Assembly: GCF_017052465.1 (NCBI RefSeq)
Contig: NZ_JAFHKT010000150.1
Location: 62,001-126,000, forward strand
Origin: Arthrobacter pascens
GTDB taxonomy: Bacteria; Actinomycetota; Actinomycetes; Actinomycetales; Micrococcaceae
DNA: 64,000 nt
Direction of reading: 5' to 3'
A program made the translations under genes and the position numbers. Each line of letters opens with the position of its first letter. Positions within the stretch are counted from its first letter, which is position 1. Below are positions 1 through 9,459 of this stretch, one piece after another. The notes under the pieces were generated by a model, which was given only the letters and a program-made list of their open reading frames with translations, did not search any database and was not told where the DNA came from.

Positions 1-2370
1 GGGCCGGAACATCGAGACAACGTCCTCTGCGGAGACGCCCTGGCCATGATCCGTGATGCGCAGTTCCCCGCAGGGCCGGCCGTCGATCGTGGCCACCGCG
101 GCCGCGCTGGACGGGCCGATGATGACAATGTCCGAGCCCGGAGCGTACTTCAGGGCGTTTTCCACGATGTTGGCGATCACCCGTTCCAGCATGCCAAGGT
201 CGGCGTCGACGGCGGGCATGTTGGGGGCCAGCTCGATGCGGATGCCGGCGGGCGGCAGCCCGCGCAGCGCCACTTCGATGGCGTCTCGCCAGGTGACGGG
301 CGCGGTGAGCGGGGCGGCGGACCCGCTGGAAATGCGTGACATGTCCAGGAGGTTCGCGATCAACGCATCGAGCCGGTCGGAATAGGACTCGATGGTGTCG
401 AGCATTTCGGTCTGGACCTCTGCGGGCAGCCGGCGTTTCTGGCGCTGCAGCGCCGTGACAGCAAGCTTGATTCCGGCCAGCGGTGTGCGCAGGTCATGGC
501 TTACCGCACGCAGGATGGACGTTCGGATGCTGTTGCCTTCGGCCAGCTTCGCAGTGCTTCTCAGCTTGTGGTGGAGGGCGTGACGCTGCCGGAGCAGGAG
601 AAGATGGGCGCCGTGCGCTGCAAGCAGCCGCCGGTCGCCCGCCGTCAGGGTCCTGCCGGACACCACCAGCGCGGTTCCGGCGTCGGCAAGTTCGACGGCG
701 TCAGAACCTGGCGCGGCTGAGTCCGGGGGCGGGGGCGGCGCGTCGCCCGAAAAGGACTGGAGTGTCCAGCCGCCGTCCTTTTCTGCGGGCCTGGTGAACA
801 GGCCGGCGGCCCGGGCTTGGAAGGTTTCCCGGACCTTGTGAAGAAACGCGTCGACTGAGTCATCAGCGATCAGCGCGTCACGTGCCAGATCAGCCAGTGT
901 CGCGGCCTCGGCCCGGGCCCGGGCCGCCTCCCTGGCCCGCCTGGCCGAGAAGCCCACCACCAGCGAGACCGCAACCGCCGAGCCCAGGAAGACCAGCAGG
1001 GCGAACACATTCTGCGGGTCGCTGATGGTGAATGTCCCGACGGGGTCGGTCTCGAAGTAGTTCAACAGCAGAGAATCCAAAATGGCAGCCAGCACCGCCG
1101 GCCAGAGGCCTCCGATGAAGGCCACAGCCATGACCCCGGAAAGATGGACGAGCACGTGGGTTGCGAAGTTCAGCTCCGGGGCAAGCGACATCAACGCGGT
1201 GGTCAGGGCCGGGACGAGCACGGCCAGGATGAAACCCACGGTCGTCCTGGCCCGGCCCAGTGCCGCCGAAGGCGCATTGGGAAGTCCCTGTGCGCCCAGG
1301 GGATGGGACACCATGTGGACATCTATGTCTCCGGAGTCCCGGACCACCTTGGAACCGACGCCGCTGCCCAGAAGACGGCTCGGGAGACGGCTGCGGGAGA
1401 CGCCCACCACTATCTGGGTCGCATTCACGCTGCGCGCAAACTCCAACAGGGAAGCCGCGGCGTCGTCACCGGCTACTGTGTGGTAACTGCCGCCCAGATC
1501 GGTGACGAGCCGGCGCTGGGCCTCCAGATCCTGGGCGGATTCCGCCGGCTGCCCGTCAGCGTGGCGCACGTGAACAGCGAGAAGGTCCCCGCCGTTGACC
1601 CTGGACAGGATCCTGGACGCCCTGCGAATGAGCACCTCGCCTTCCGGGCCGCCGCCCAGTCCAACGACGACGCGTTCGCGTGCCGGCCAGGTCGCGACGA
1701 TGCCGTGGCTGGCACGATAGTCCGCCAGACCTTCGTCCACCCGGTCGGCGAGCCAAATCAGGGCGATCTCGCGCAGCGCGATGAGGTTGCCGAGCCGGAA
1801 ATCGTTGGCCAGGGCAGCGTCGACCATCTCCGGTGGGTAGACGTGTCCGGCACGGAGCCGCTCGCGGAGGAGCTCCGGGGCGATGTCCACTAGTTCGATG
1901 TGGTCCGCCCGGCGCACGATCTCGTCTGCGACGGTTCCGCCGGGTGGCTCCCCGGTTATCGCGGACACGACGTCATCCAACGACGCGAGGTGCTCGACGC
2001 TGACGGTGGAGAGCACGTCAATGCCCGCACTCAGCAGCTCATCGATGTCCTGCCACCGGTGGTCATGCCGGCTTCCGGGGGAGTTAAGGTGAGCATATTC
2101 GTCGACAACGACAACGTCGGGGCGCCGGGCCACAACGGCGTCCACGTCCATCTCCGGGGTGTCACTGCCGGTGGCCCCGGTGCTGGGCGGGGTGATGGTT
2201 TCCAGCCCTGCCATGAGCGCGCGCGTTCTCAGCCGCCCATGGTCCTGGGCAATGCCGACGACGACATCCCTGCCGGCGGCCCGGAGCTGACGAGCTTCCT
2301 GCAGCATGGCAAACGTCTTGCCTACTCCGGGCGCCGCGCCCAGAAAGATGCGAAGAGTTCCCCTTGCCAT
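1..2370 (-). CDS. kdpD: KdpD-family sensor histidine kinase, paralogue 1 (C-terminus cut by window edge)
   Basis: Membrane sensor kinase for K+ limitation or turgor in the KdpDE family. Translation from the ATG at 2370 gives 790 codons with no stop before the window edge. The N-terminal KdpD domain has Walker A GAAPGVGKT near residue 10 and a Walker B region VVVDEYAHLN. A USP-like domain follows, then a block of closely spaced membrane helices (DUF4118-like), a GAF-like stretch, and the H box SHDLRTP with the phospho-acceptor at about His625. The last visible residues are MFRP of the ATPase domain, so roughly 60 residues are missing by comparison with the full-length paralogue at 6607-9183. 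It starts 39 nt after the TrkH/KtrB gene and is probably the last gene of a potassium operon visible here. The ribosome binding site is weak (GAAAGAA). Confidence 0.93.
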   Translation of the reverse strand, partial: MARGTLRIFLGAAPGVGKTFAMLQEARQLRAAGRDVVVGIAQDHGRLRTRALMAGLETITPPSTGATGSDTPEMDVDAVVARRPDVVVVDEYAHLNSPGSRHDHRWQDIDELLSAGIDVLSTVSVEHLASLDDVVSAITGEPPGGTVADEIVRRADHIELVDIAPELLRERLRAGHVYPPEMVDAALANDFRLGNLIALREIALIWLADRVDEGLADYRASHGIVATWPARERVVVGLGGGPEGEVLIRRASRILSRVNGGDLLAVHVRHADGQPAESAQDLEAQRRLVTDLGGSYHTVAGDDAAASLLEFARSVNATQIVVGVSRSRLPSRLLGSGVGSKVVRDSGDIDVHMVSHPLGAQGLPNAPSAALGRARTTVGFILAVLVPALTTALMSLAPELNFATHVLVHLSGVMAVAFIGGLWPAVLAAILDSLLLNYFETDPVGTFTISDPQNVFALLVFLGSAVAVSLVVGFSARRAREAARARAEAATLADLARDALIADDSVDAFLHKVRETFQARAAGLFTRPAEKDGGWTLQSFSGDAPPPPPDSAAPGSDAVELADAGTALVVSGRTLTAGDRRLLAAHGAHLLLLRQRHALHHKLRSTAKLAEGNSIRTSILRAVSHDLRTPLAGIKLAVTALQRQKRRLPAEVQTEMLDTIESYSDRLDALIANLLDMSRISSGSAAPLTAPVTWRDAIEVALRGLPPAGIRIELAPNMPAVDADLGMLERVIANIVENALKYAPGSDIVIIGPSSAAAVATIDGRPCGELRITDHGQGVSAEDVVSMFRP

Positions 2371-2409
2371 GGTTTCAGTTCTTTCAGTTTGGACCGGGCT
2401 CAGCGGCTG

Positions 2410-3846
2410 TCATCCGATGATGGGCCGTTCCTCTGGGAGCTGGAACAGCCGCGGCCGGGATGACAGGGCGAGGGCCGAGGCGACGGTGATGGTGCCGATG
2501 CGGCCAATGAACATCAGGGCCATGAGGACCCACTGTGCGGAGGGCGGAATGTTGAAGGTGATGCCCGTGCTCATTCCGACGGTGGCGAAGGCTGAGATGG
2601 ACTCGAAGAGGACCTTTTCGAGGCTGTAGTCAGTGAACATGAGCAGGAGTATGGTCCCGCTGATGACGGCGGCCACACCGAGCAGCGCCACGGACAGTGC
2701 CTGGCGCTGTGACGACGAGCTGATGGAGCGGTGGCCGATGGTGACGTGGTCACGGCCTCGGACTTCGTTCCAGATGGCAAAGCCCAGCACCAGGAACGTG
2801 GTGACCTTGATACCGCCCGCCGTTCCTGCGCTGCCGCCGCCGATGAACATCAGGACGTTGGTAACCATGAGGGTTTCGGGCGCCGCGGCCCCGTAGTCGA
2901 TGCTGTTGAACCCCGCAGTGCGCGGGAAGACGCCGCCGGCGAGGGCACCCAGCAACTTGCCCTGGAAGGACATCGGTCCGAGGGTTTCGTCCCTGTTCCA
3001 TTCGAACGCGCCGAAGAGCCCAATGCCGACAGCAAGCAGTAGCAGCGTGCCGTAGACGGTCAGGCGGAGGTGCACGCTCCAGTCCTTCACCCTGATCTCG
3101 CCGCGCATCAGCTGGATGATCACCGGGAACCCCAGACCTCCGGCGATAATCGCGGCGCAGATGGGAATGATGATCCACCCGTCGTCGGCAAGGCCGACCA
3201 GGTTGTCGCTGTAGAGGGAAAAGCCCGCATTATTGAACGCCGAGACCGCGTGGAATGTGCCGTGCCACAGCGCCGTGGCAGGGTTCTGGTCGTAGGCGAT
3301 CCAGAAGCGGCCCGTCAGTACCGCTGCCGTGGCCGCTTCGAACATGAGCATGATCTTCGCGACGCGGAACAGCACGGACCGGACGTCGCCCAGGTTCAGC
3401 GTGTGGGTCTCCGACTGGGCGACCAGCTGGCCGCGCAGACCGATGCTCTTGCGTACCAGCAATGCAAGGAGCGTTGCCAGGGTCATGATCCCAAACCCTC
3501 CGGCCTGGATGAGGACGAGGATGACGGTCTGGCCAAACGGCGTCCAGAATGTGGCCGTGTCCACGGTGATGAGCCCGGTGACGCATACAGCCGACACGGA
3601 CGTGAACAGGGCCGGCATCAGAACGTCTGCATCAGCTCCGGTGCGCGACACCGGCAGCATCAGCAGTCCGGCGCCGAGAATGATAACTGCCACGAATGCC
3701 AGCGGCACCGAGCGGACCGGATGGAGCAGCGCACGCCTGACCGCGCTCTCCGGCCGCCGGGCCTTCGGTACGCCGTTCCAGGGAATGCCTTTGAGATCAA
3801 GGGCGTTGCCCTGGTTCCGGTTTGGACTGCCGTTGCGCGACCTCAA
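2410..3846 (-). CDS. TrkH/KtrB-family potassium channel subunit
   Basis: Integral membrane K+ translocation subunit, 478 residues. The sequence shows the repeated membrane-pore-membrane pattern with TrkH/Ktr selectivity-filter-like loops (VCVTGLITVD, NNAGFSL, RTAGFNS, ATVGMSTG) and long hydrophobic helices. The reading frame is open upstream to 4011, but that part overlaps the neighbouring permease gene. The TTG at 3846 follows GAAAGGAA with a 4-nt spacer and lies 27 nt past the upstream stop, so it is chosen. No TrkA/KtrA regulatory RCK subunit lies beside it in the window. It sits between a large APC permease and kdpD1, all on the same strand, which suggests a potassium-uptake operon. Family assignment is firm; the exact Ktr versus Trk subtype is not. 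Confidence 0.9.
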   Translation of the reverse strand: MRSRNGSPNRNQGNALDLKGIPWNGVPKARRPESAVRRALLHPVRSVPLAFVAVIILGAGLLMLPVSRTGADADVLMPALFTSVSAVCVTGLITVDTATFWTPFGQTVILVLIQAGGFGIMTLATLLALLVRKSIGLRGQLVAQSETHTLNLGDVRSVLFRVAKIMLMFEAATAAVLTGRFWIAYDQNPATALWHGTFHAVSAFNNAGFSLYSDNLVGLADDGWIIIPICAAIIAGGLGFPVIIQLMRGEIRVKDWSVHLRLTVYGTLLLLAVGIGLFGAFEWNRDETLGPMSFQGKLLGALAGGVFPRTAGFNSIDYGAAAPETLMVTNVLMFIGGGSAGTAGGIKVTTFLVLGFAIWNEVRGRDHVTIGHRSISSSSQRQALSVALLGVAAVISGTILLLMFTDYSLEKVLFESISAFATVGMSTGITFNIPPSAQWVLMALMFIGRIGTITVASALALSSRPRLFQLPEERPIIG

Positions 3847-3872
3847 CTGGTTCCTTTCACCTGCTGTTTGGG

Positions 3873-5855
3873 TCAGCCGACGTGGATGCCCGGCCTGCGG
3901 TCCGGATCCGGTTCGTTCTCGCGGATGATTTCGCGGACCACCGGGGCGGTGTCCCCGCGGCCGAGAAGCAGGTAGCGCATGAGGTGGGCCAGCGGGTTTC
4001 CTTCGGACCACTCAAAGTAGGCATGGGGCCGGACACCGGTGGCGTCGCGCAGGGCAAGGAGGATGGCCGCGATGGCGTTCGGTGCGGCCGGGCTGTCGGC
4101 GCGCAGGACGCGGTGCCCGTCCACTTCGATGCCCCTGACCTCCAGGATGTCGCTGAAGCCGGAGGGATCGGTGATGTCGATTTCCAGGAAGATGACGTCC
4201 GCGGTGCCGGGCACCGGGTTGTTCTGGCGCTGCACCGCTTCCTTCTCCAAGTACTCAGCGGCGTCCCGGGCCTGCGGCCGGTTGGCGATGAGGTTGATCC
4301 GCCCGTCGAACTCCAGCGTGTCCGTAATAAACTTCCGCGCGGTCTCGTCGAATTCGATCCGGTGCACGCGCAGCTCGGTGGTCCGGCTAACCCGTGAGAC
4401 CAGGGAGACAGCGACGATTCCGAGGATGAAGAATGCGGAGATGGTGATGCCGTCGGGCTTTTCGATCACGTTCGCGGCCAGGGCATAGAGCATCACCAGG
4501 GTCAGGACGGTGAATCCGATGGCGGCTCCGCGCTGTTTCTTGCGGATGGCGGAGATAGTGACGGCGACGGCCCCGGAGACCATCATGGCCAGGATGCCGG
4601 TGGCGTACGCTCCGGCCTGGGCGTTGACGTCGGCGTTGAAGCCGATGGTGATCAGGATGCTGATGGCGGTGTAGACGAGGACCACGGGCCGCACGGCGCG
4701 GGACCAGTCCGGTGCCATGCCGTAGGAGGGCAGGTAGCGGGGCACAATGTTGATCAGCCCGGCCATGGCGGAGGCGCCGGCGAACCAGAGAATGAGGATG
4801 CTGCTGACGTCGTAGACGGAGCCGAAGCCATTGCCAAGGTGTTCGTGGGCAAGGTAGGCCAGGGCCCGGCCGTTGGCCTCGCCGCCTTCCAGGAAAGCCT
4901 CGGCCGGGATCAGGACGGTGGTGACGAAGCTGCTGCCGAGCAGGTAAAAGCTCATGATCACGGCCGCGGTGGTGAGCAGTTTGCGGGTGTTCTTGATTTT
5001 GTTGGCCAGCCGCTCCTCCGGAGTGGCGCCCTTGGCCGCGACGAGCGGCATCATGCTGACGCCCGTTTCGAAGCCCGAGAGCCCCAGCACCAGCAGCGGG
5101 AACGCCACCAAGGCGGGAACGGCAATGTCACCGAAACCTGCGCCGGACGAGGTGAGTGCAGCGCTCCAGTCAGCCAAGGCACCGGGCTGCGTGACGGCGT
5201 CGTAAATTCCGACGCCGATGATGATGGCGTTCATCAGGAGGAAGACCCCCACCAGGGGGATGGCGACGGCAACGGCCTCAGAGAAGCCGAGCAGGAACAC
5301 CCCGCCCAGGATCAGCAGGAGCACCACCGTGATGAGGACAGCCTGCCCCTCCAGGAAAGGAGGAAGATACGGGTTCTCCAGCATGTGCACGGTGGCATCC
5401 GCGGCGGAGAGGGTGATGGTGACGATCCAGGACGTGGCGACGAACCCCAGCAGGATGAGCACGAAGACTTTCCCCCGCCAAAACGGCAGCAGGGTCTCCA
5501 GCATCGCCACCGAGCCCTGCCCGTGCGGGCTCTCCTTGGCCACCCTCCGGTACATCGGCAGCATGCCGAGCAGCGTCAGCGCGACGATCAAAAGGGTCGC
5601 CAGGGGCGACAGGGCACCGGCTGCGAGGGCCGCGATGCCGGGCAGGTAGGACAGCGTCGAGAAGTAGTCCACGCCCGTCAGGCACATGACCTTCCACCAG
5701 CTCTGCTGGGGTGCGTGGTCTTCGGCGGTTTCGGGCCCGACCGGCTGGTGTACCCGATGTTCCAGCAGCCACCTGACCAGCGAGTTTCCGGGTTCAGCCT
5801 CGCGTTCGGGATTGGGAACGGTGGCGGGTATCGAGAAATGGGCAGATGCCGTCAA
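3873..5855 (-). CDS. APC-superfamily permease with C-terminal cytoplasmic domain, probable K+ transporter
   Basis: A 660-residue membrane protein with about 12 predicted helices. It begins after a hydrophilic N-terminus near residue 53 (WWKVMCLTGVDYFSTLSYLPG) and ends with a soluble tail of roughly 160 residues (from about RVSRTTELRVHRIEFDE). Length and architecture resemble large APC/KUP-type transporters, including the KimA group of potassium importers. The surrounding kdpDE, ktrB-like and kdpD genes favour potassium over amino acids, but that substrate is inferred from context only. The start is TTG at 5855, the first possible start in the frame, with a weak AGAAAGA upstream. The 105 nt between it and kdpE show no riboswitch I could recognise. 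Confidence 0.82.
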   Translation of the reverse strand: MTASAHFSIPATVPNPEREAEPGNSLVRWLLEHRVHQPVGPETAEDHAPQQSWWKVMCLTGVDYFSTLSYLPGIAALAAGALSPLATLLIVALTLLGMLPMYRRVAKESPHGQGSVAMLETLLPFWRGKVFVLILLGFVATSWIVTITLSAADATVHMLENPYLPPFLEGQAVLITVVLLLILGGVFLLGFSEAVAVAIPLVGVFLLMNAIIIGVGIYDAVTQPGALADWSAALTSSGAGFGDIAVPALVAFPLLVLGLSGFETGVSMMPLVAAKGATPEERLANKIKNTRKLLTTAAVIMSFYLLGSSFVTTVLIPAEAFLEGGEANGRALAYLAHEHLGNGFGSVYDVSSILILWFAGASAMAGLINIVPRYLPSYGMAPDWSRAVRPVVLVYTAISILITIGFNADVNAQAGAYATGILAMMVSGAVAVTISAIRKKQRGAAIGFTVLTLVMLYALAANVIEKPDGITISAFFILGIVAVSLVSRVSRTTELRVHRIEFDETARKFITDTLEFDGRINLIANRPQARDAAEYLEKEAVQRQNNPVPGTADVIFLEIDITDPSGFSDILEVRGIEVDGHRVLRADSPAAPNAIAAILLALRDATGVRPHAYFEWSEGNPLAHLMRYLLLGRGDTAPVVREIIRENEPDPDRRPGIHVG

Positions 5856-5960
5856 TGACGTGTCTTTCTGAACTGCAGGGGCGTGCTAACCACCAGACCG
5901 TAGCACCGGCTCAGACAGCATCATTGGGTGATTCGGGGGATCTTAATGCTTTCTTAACGC

Positions 5961-6632
5961 CTACTCCTGGAAGCGGTAGCCGAGCCCCGTCTCCGTCAAC
6001 AGATGGCGGGGGTTGGCGGGATCCGCTTCAAGCTTCCTCCGGAGCTGCGCGAGGTAAACCCGCAGGTACCCGGTCTCGCCGGAGTAGGCGGGTCCCCACA
6101 CGTGGGTCAGCAGCTCCTCATGCGTGACGAGGGCGCCGCTGTTCCGCGCCAGCAATTCCAGGATGTTCCATTCGGTGGGCGTGAGCCGGACGGCCACGCC
6201 CCGTTGGGTCACCCGCCTCGCCGCCAGGTCCACCACGAAATCCTCTGTTTTCACGACGGGAGCGTCGCCGGACGTTCCGCGGCGCAGCGCGGCACGGAGC
6301 CTTGCCAGGAGTTCATCCATGCCGAACGGCTTGGTCACGTAGTCGTCTGCGCCGGCATCAAGGGCCTGGATCTTGTCATCCGAGCCGTGCCTGGCCGAGA
6401 GGACGACGACGGGAACGTCGCTCCACCGCCGCAGCCGGCGGATCACTTCAACCCCGTCAAGGTCGGGCAGCCCGAGGTCCAAAACGACGACGTCGACGGG
6501 ATGCCGCGCTGCCTGCTCCAGGGCACCCTGCCCGGTGAACGCGGTGACGGTGGAGTACCCCCGTGCATTCAGGTTGATTTGCAGGGCCCGGAGGATCTGG
6601 ACTTCGTCATCGACTATCAGCACTGCCGGCAT
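5961..6632 (-). CDS. kdpE: KdpE-type OmpR-family response regulator
   Basis: DNA-binding response regulator partnered with the KdpD kinase encoded immediately upstream; 223 residues. The receiver domain (about 1-120) has the acidic pair IVDDE, the phospho-acceptor in VVVLDLGLPDLDG and the conserved lysine in DDYVTKPF. The C-terminal winged helix (about 130-223) has RLTPTEWNILELL and GLGYRFQE. The ATG at 6632 lies inside the last 26 nt of kdpD (stop at 6607), so the two are translationally coupled. A longer reading of this frame reaches upstream only through kdpD coding sequence and is rejected. In known systems KdpE activates kdpFABC, which is not in this window, so its target may lie off the left edge or be the adjacent transporters. 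Confidence 0.95.
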   Translation of the reverse strand: MPAVLIVDDEVQILRALQINLNARGYSTVTAFTGQGALEQAARHPVDVVVLDLGLPDLDGVEVIRRLRRWSDVPVVVLSARHGSDDKIQALDAGADDYVTKPFGMDELLARLRAALRRGTSGDAPVVKTEDFVVDLAARRVTQRGVAVRLTPTEWNILELLARNSGALVTHEELLTHVWGPAYSGETGYLRVYLAQLRRKLEADPANPRHLLTETGLGYRFQE

Positions 6633-9183
6633 GGTGTCCTCTCGGGCTGGTGGTTGGAGCTGCGCCGGTGGAGAGCGGCAGCCTGACGACCATGGTGAGG
6701 CCGCCGCCGGGGGTCGGTTCGGCCAGCAGGACCCCGCCCATTGCTTCCGTGAAGCCTTTCGCCACGGCCAGCCCCAGGCCGATCCCCGTCCCGGGCGTGG
6801 TGTCGTCTGCGCGCTGGAAGGGACGGAACATGGCCAGAACCTCCTCGGCGGGAATGCCCACGCCATGATCGACCACGGTAAGTTCACTGGCCGGCATATC
6901 GCCAATTCTGGCACTGCCGGACCCGCCTACCGCTCCGGCGATGACGACGTCGGACTCCGGCGCATACTTCAGGGCGTTTTCCACGAGGTTGGCGATGACC
7001 CGCTCCAGCATGCCGGGATCCGCATCGACCGGAGGCATGTTGTCGGGCAGGAGCACCCGCAGGCGTTCCGATGCGTTTCCCCGGATGGCCTCGCCAACGA
7101 CGTCCGCCCAGTACGTCGGACTGATGAGCGGCGAGACGGAGTCCGCGGTGATTCTGGACATGTCCAGGAGGTTGCTCACGAGCCGGTCCAGCCGGTCGGC
7201 CCCGGACTCTATCGTTGCGAGAAGTTCTTCCTGTTCGTCCTGTCCGAAGGTGATGGTTCTGTCGCGGAGGCTGCTGGAGGCCAGCTTGATGCCCGCCAGG
7301 GGAGTGCGGAGGTCGTGGGATACCGCCCGCAGAATGGACGTACGCATTGTGTTGCCCTCTGCCAGGCGCAGGTTCTCGCGCTGGCTGGCGGTGAGCTCCT
7401 CGCGCTGGAGCATGGCCAGCAGGTGTGCGCCAAACGCGGCCAGCAGACGCCGTTCGTCCTGCGAGAGTTCCCGTCCGGTCAGCGAGAGGATCCGGTCACC
7501 GTCCAGTTGCTCGACGCTGTCCGCCTCCGTCATCGCCTCCGGACGTGCAGCACCCGAATATTCGTGAAGAGTCCAGTCGCCGGCTTTCCGGTGGCCGGTT
7601 TGACGCCGGATCCACAACCCGGCGCCGGACGCCTGGAAATGCTCGCGGACCTGCTCCAGGAAGTCCGGGATGCTGTTGCCCTCTGCAACCGCCCGGCGGC
7701 TCAGCTCACCCAGGATCGACGCTTCAGCGCCGGCCAGGCGTGCTTCCTTGCTTCGTTTGGCTGACCTGTCCACCACCAGCGACACGGCGACGGCGACGAT
7801 AAGGAAGATCAGCAGCGCCAGGACGTTTTCCGGGTCGAGCACCGAGAGCGAACCAATGGGCCTGACACTGAAGTAGTTCACAATGAGCCCTGCCAGGGCC
7901 GCGGCCACTACGGCCGGCCAGAGCCCTCCCACCAGGGCGACGGCGACGATGCCGGTCAATTGGACCAGCATGTCCGTGGACAGTTGCTGATGGGGGAGCA
8001 GGTCCAGGGCCAGCTGCAGGAGCGGCGGCAGACCGGCCGCCAAGGCAAATGCAGGCAGCTCCCTGCGGCGGCCCAGCGACGCGGTCCGCCGGGAGCTTCC
8101 GGTCCTGGCAGCGTCCTGCGCGACGAGATGAATGTCGATGCCGCCCGCGGTCCGCAGGACTTTCGCAACAATGCCGCGTCCGAACTGGGCCAGCCGGCGC
8201 TGCCGCGACGTTCCCAGGATGATCTGGCTGGCGTTGATGCTGCGCGCAAACTCCAGCAGCGTCGCCGCGACGTCCTCTCCGCCGACCGTGTGGAAGACGC
8301 CGCCTGCGTCCTGCGCAAGCCTGCGCTGGAGCTCCAGTTCCTTGCCGGCAAACAGCTCGTCTCCGTCGGTCCCCGTGCGGACGTGGACCACATGGAGCTC
8401 CCCGCCCGCGGCGCCGGCCAGCATCCTTGCCGCGCGGCGGATCAGGGTCTGGCCGTCGGCCTGTCCGCTGAGGCCGACGACCACCTTCTCCCGCGTCTGC
8501 CAGCTGTCCCTGATGTTGTTCAGCGTCCGGTAGTCGGACAGCCCGGCATCGACCCGCTCGGCCAGCCACAGCAAAGCAAGCTCCCGGAGGGCCGTCAGGG
8601 TACCCGTGCGGAAGTCGCCTGCCAAGGCCAGATCGGCCTCTTCCTGGCTGGGGTAGATCTTGCCTTCCCCCAGCCGCCGGCGCAGCAGTTCGGGGGAGGC
8701 GTCCACCAGTTCGATCTGGTCGGCGCCGCGCACGGCTTTGTCAGGAACAGTGTTCTGTTCCCGGATTCCCGTAATGCTTTGGACGACGTCGGAGAGGGAC
8801 TCCAAGTGGCGGATGTCAAGCGTGGAGATGACGTCAATGCCCGCATCCAGCAGGACGGCCACCTGCTCCCACCGCGAACTTCCCCGGCTGTTGGTGCCCG
8901 CGTAGTCGTCCACGAGAACGACGCCGGGCGCTCGGTCCAGGACGGCCCCGACATCCAGATCCGTTGCGGCCGCTTCCGCTGACCCTGCTGCCTTCGACGG
9001 CGGCGGGCACTGTTCCAGGCCCTGCAGCAGTGCTTCCGTCTCCGCTCTGCCGCGCACGGAGACGGCGCCCACGACGACATCCGCCCCCTCGGCCCGCAGA
9101 CGGCGGCCCTCTTCCAGCATGGCGAATGTCTTGCCGGCCCCGGGCGCCGCTCCCAGGAAAATGCGCAAATTGCCTCGTGCCAT
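6607..9183 (-). CDS. kdpD: KdpD-family sensor histidine kinase, paralogue 2 (full length)
   Basis: Full-length 858-residue membrane kinase. The N-terminal KdpD domain has Walker A GAAPGAGKT at about 10-18, but its Walker B region reads VLVDDYAGTN where paralogue 1 has VVVDEYAHLN. A USP-like domain (about 245-365), clustered transmembrane helices, a GAF-like region, the H box SHDLRTP (about His623), the N box NLVENALKYAP and the G box GTGIGLGLAVAKGF follow. The ATG at 9183 is chosen because the product begins MARGNLRIFLGAAPG like its paralogue. An in-frame GTG five codons upstream is too close to the GGAGGA motif to use it. It is the first gene of the kdpD-kdpE pair and is divergent from the MFS gene across a tandem-repeat array. 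Confidence 0.95.
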   Translation of the reverse strand: MARGNLRIFLGAAPGAGKTFAMLEEGRRLRAEGADVVVGAVSVRGRAETEALLQGLEQCPPPSKAAGSAEAAATDLDVGAVLDRAPGVVLVDDYAGTNSRGSSRWEQVAVLLDAGIDVISTLDIRHLESLSDVVQSITGIREQNTVPDKAVRGADQIELVDASPELLRRRLGEGKIYPSQEEADLALAGDFRTGTLTALRELALLWLAERVDAGLSDYRTLNNIRDSWQTREKVVVGLSGQADGQTLIRRAARMLAGAAGGELHVVHVRTGTDGDELFAGKELELQRRLAQDAGGVFHTVGGEDVAATLLEFARSINASQIILGTSRQRRLAQFGRGIVAKVLRTAGGIDIHLVAQDAARTGSSRRTASLGRRRELPAFALAAGLPPLLQLALDLLPHQQLSTDMLVQLTGIVAVALVGGLWPAVVAAALAGLIVNYFSVRPIGSLSVLDPENVLALLIFLIVAVAVSLVVDRSAKRSKEARLAGAEASILGELSRRAVAEGNSIPDFLEQVREHFQASGAGLWIRRQTGHRKAGDWTLHEYSGAARPEAMTEADSVEQLDGDRILSLTGRELSQDERRLLAAFGAHLLAMLQREELTASQRENLRLAEGNTMRTSILRAVSHDLRTPLAGIKLASSSLRDRTITFGQDEQEELLATIESGADRLDRLVSNLLDMSRITADSVSPLISPTYWADVVGEAIRGNASERLRVLLPDNMPPVDADPGMLERVIANLVENALKYAPESDVVIAGAVGGSGSARIGDMPASELTVVDHGVGIPAEEVLAMFRPFQRADDTTPGTGIGLGLAVAKGFTEAMGGVLLAEPTPGGGLTMVVRLPLSTGAAPTTSPRGHHAGSADSR

Positions 9184-9240
9184 GGCTCCATTGTTCACTC
9201 CTCCGGCCTGCAACCGTGCAAAAGCGGCGGCAGAAGGATG

Positions 9241-9400
9241 TGAGGGAGCGTTGGTGGTTGGGCGGCGGGATGTGAGGGAGGGTTGGGGGTTGGGTGGCGG
9301 GATGTGAGGGAGCGTTGGGGGTTGGGCGGCGGGAGGTGAGGGAGCGTTGGCGGTTGGGTAGCGGGAGGTGAGGGAGCGTTGGGGCGGGCCGTGTGATGTT
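9241..9400. repeat. Tandem array of five 32-bp units (array A)
   Basis: TGAGGGA recurs at 9241, 9273, 9305, 9337 and 9369, exactly 32 bp apart. The units read approximately TGAGGGAGCGTTGGNGGTTG followed by GGNNGCGGGAT/G. Units are contiguous with no variable spacers, so this is not CRISPR. The array fills the divergent gap between kdpD2 and the MFS gene. The same 32-bp period and core occur at 30714-31042. Confidence 0.9.
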
Positions 9401-9459
9401 GGCTTAGTTTCGCGCCGTATGCGGCGGATTGCCGCGGGCCGCTGCCTAGGATGAACAGG

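Noticed and set aside
3070..3975. Long plus-strand open frame opposite the TrkH/KtrB gene
   Set aside because: Composition-driven antisense shadow; no family features, and the opposite strand encodes a clear channel.
5856..5960. c-di-AMP riboswitch before the APC permease
   Set aside because: Only 105 nt are available and no ydaO-type conserved helices were seen.
9241..9400. Possible CRISPR array from regular 32-bp periodicity
   Set aside because: Units are contiguous with no unique spacers and there are no cas genes.
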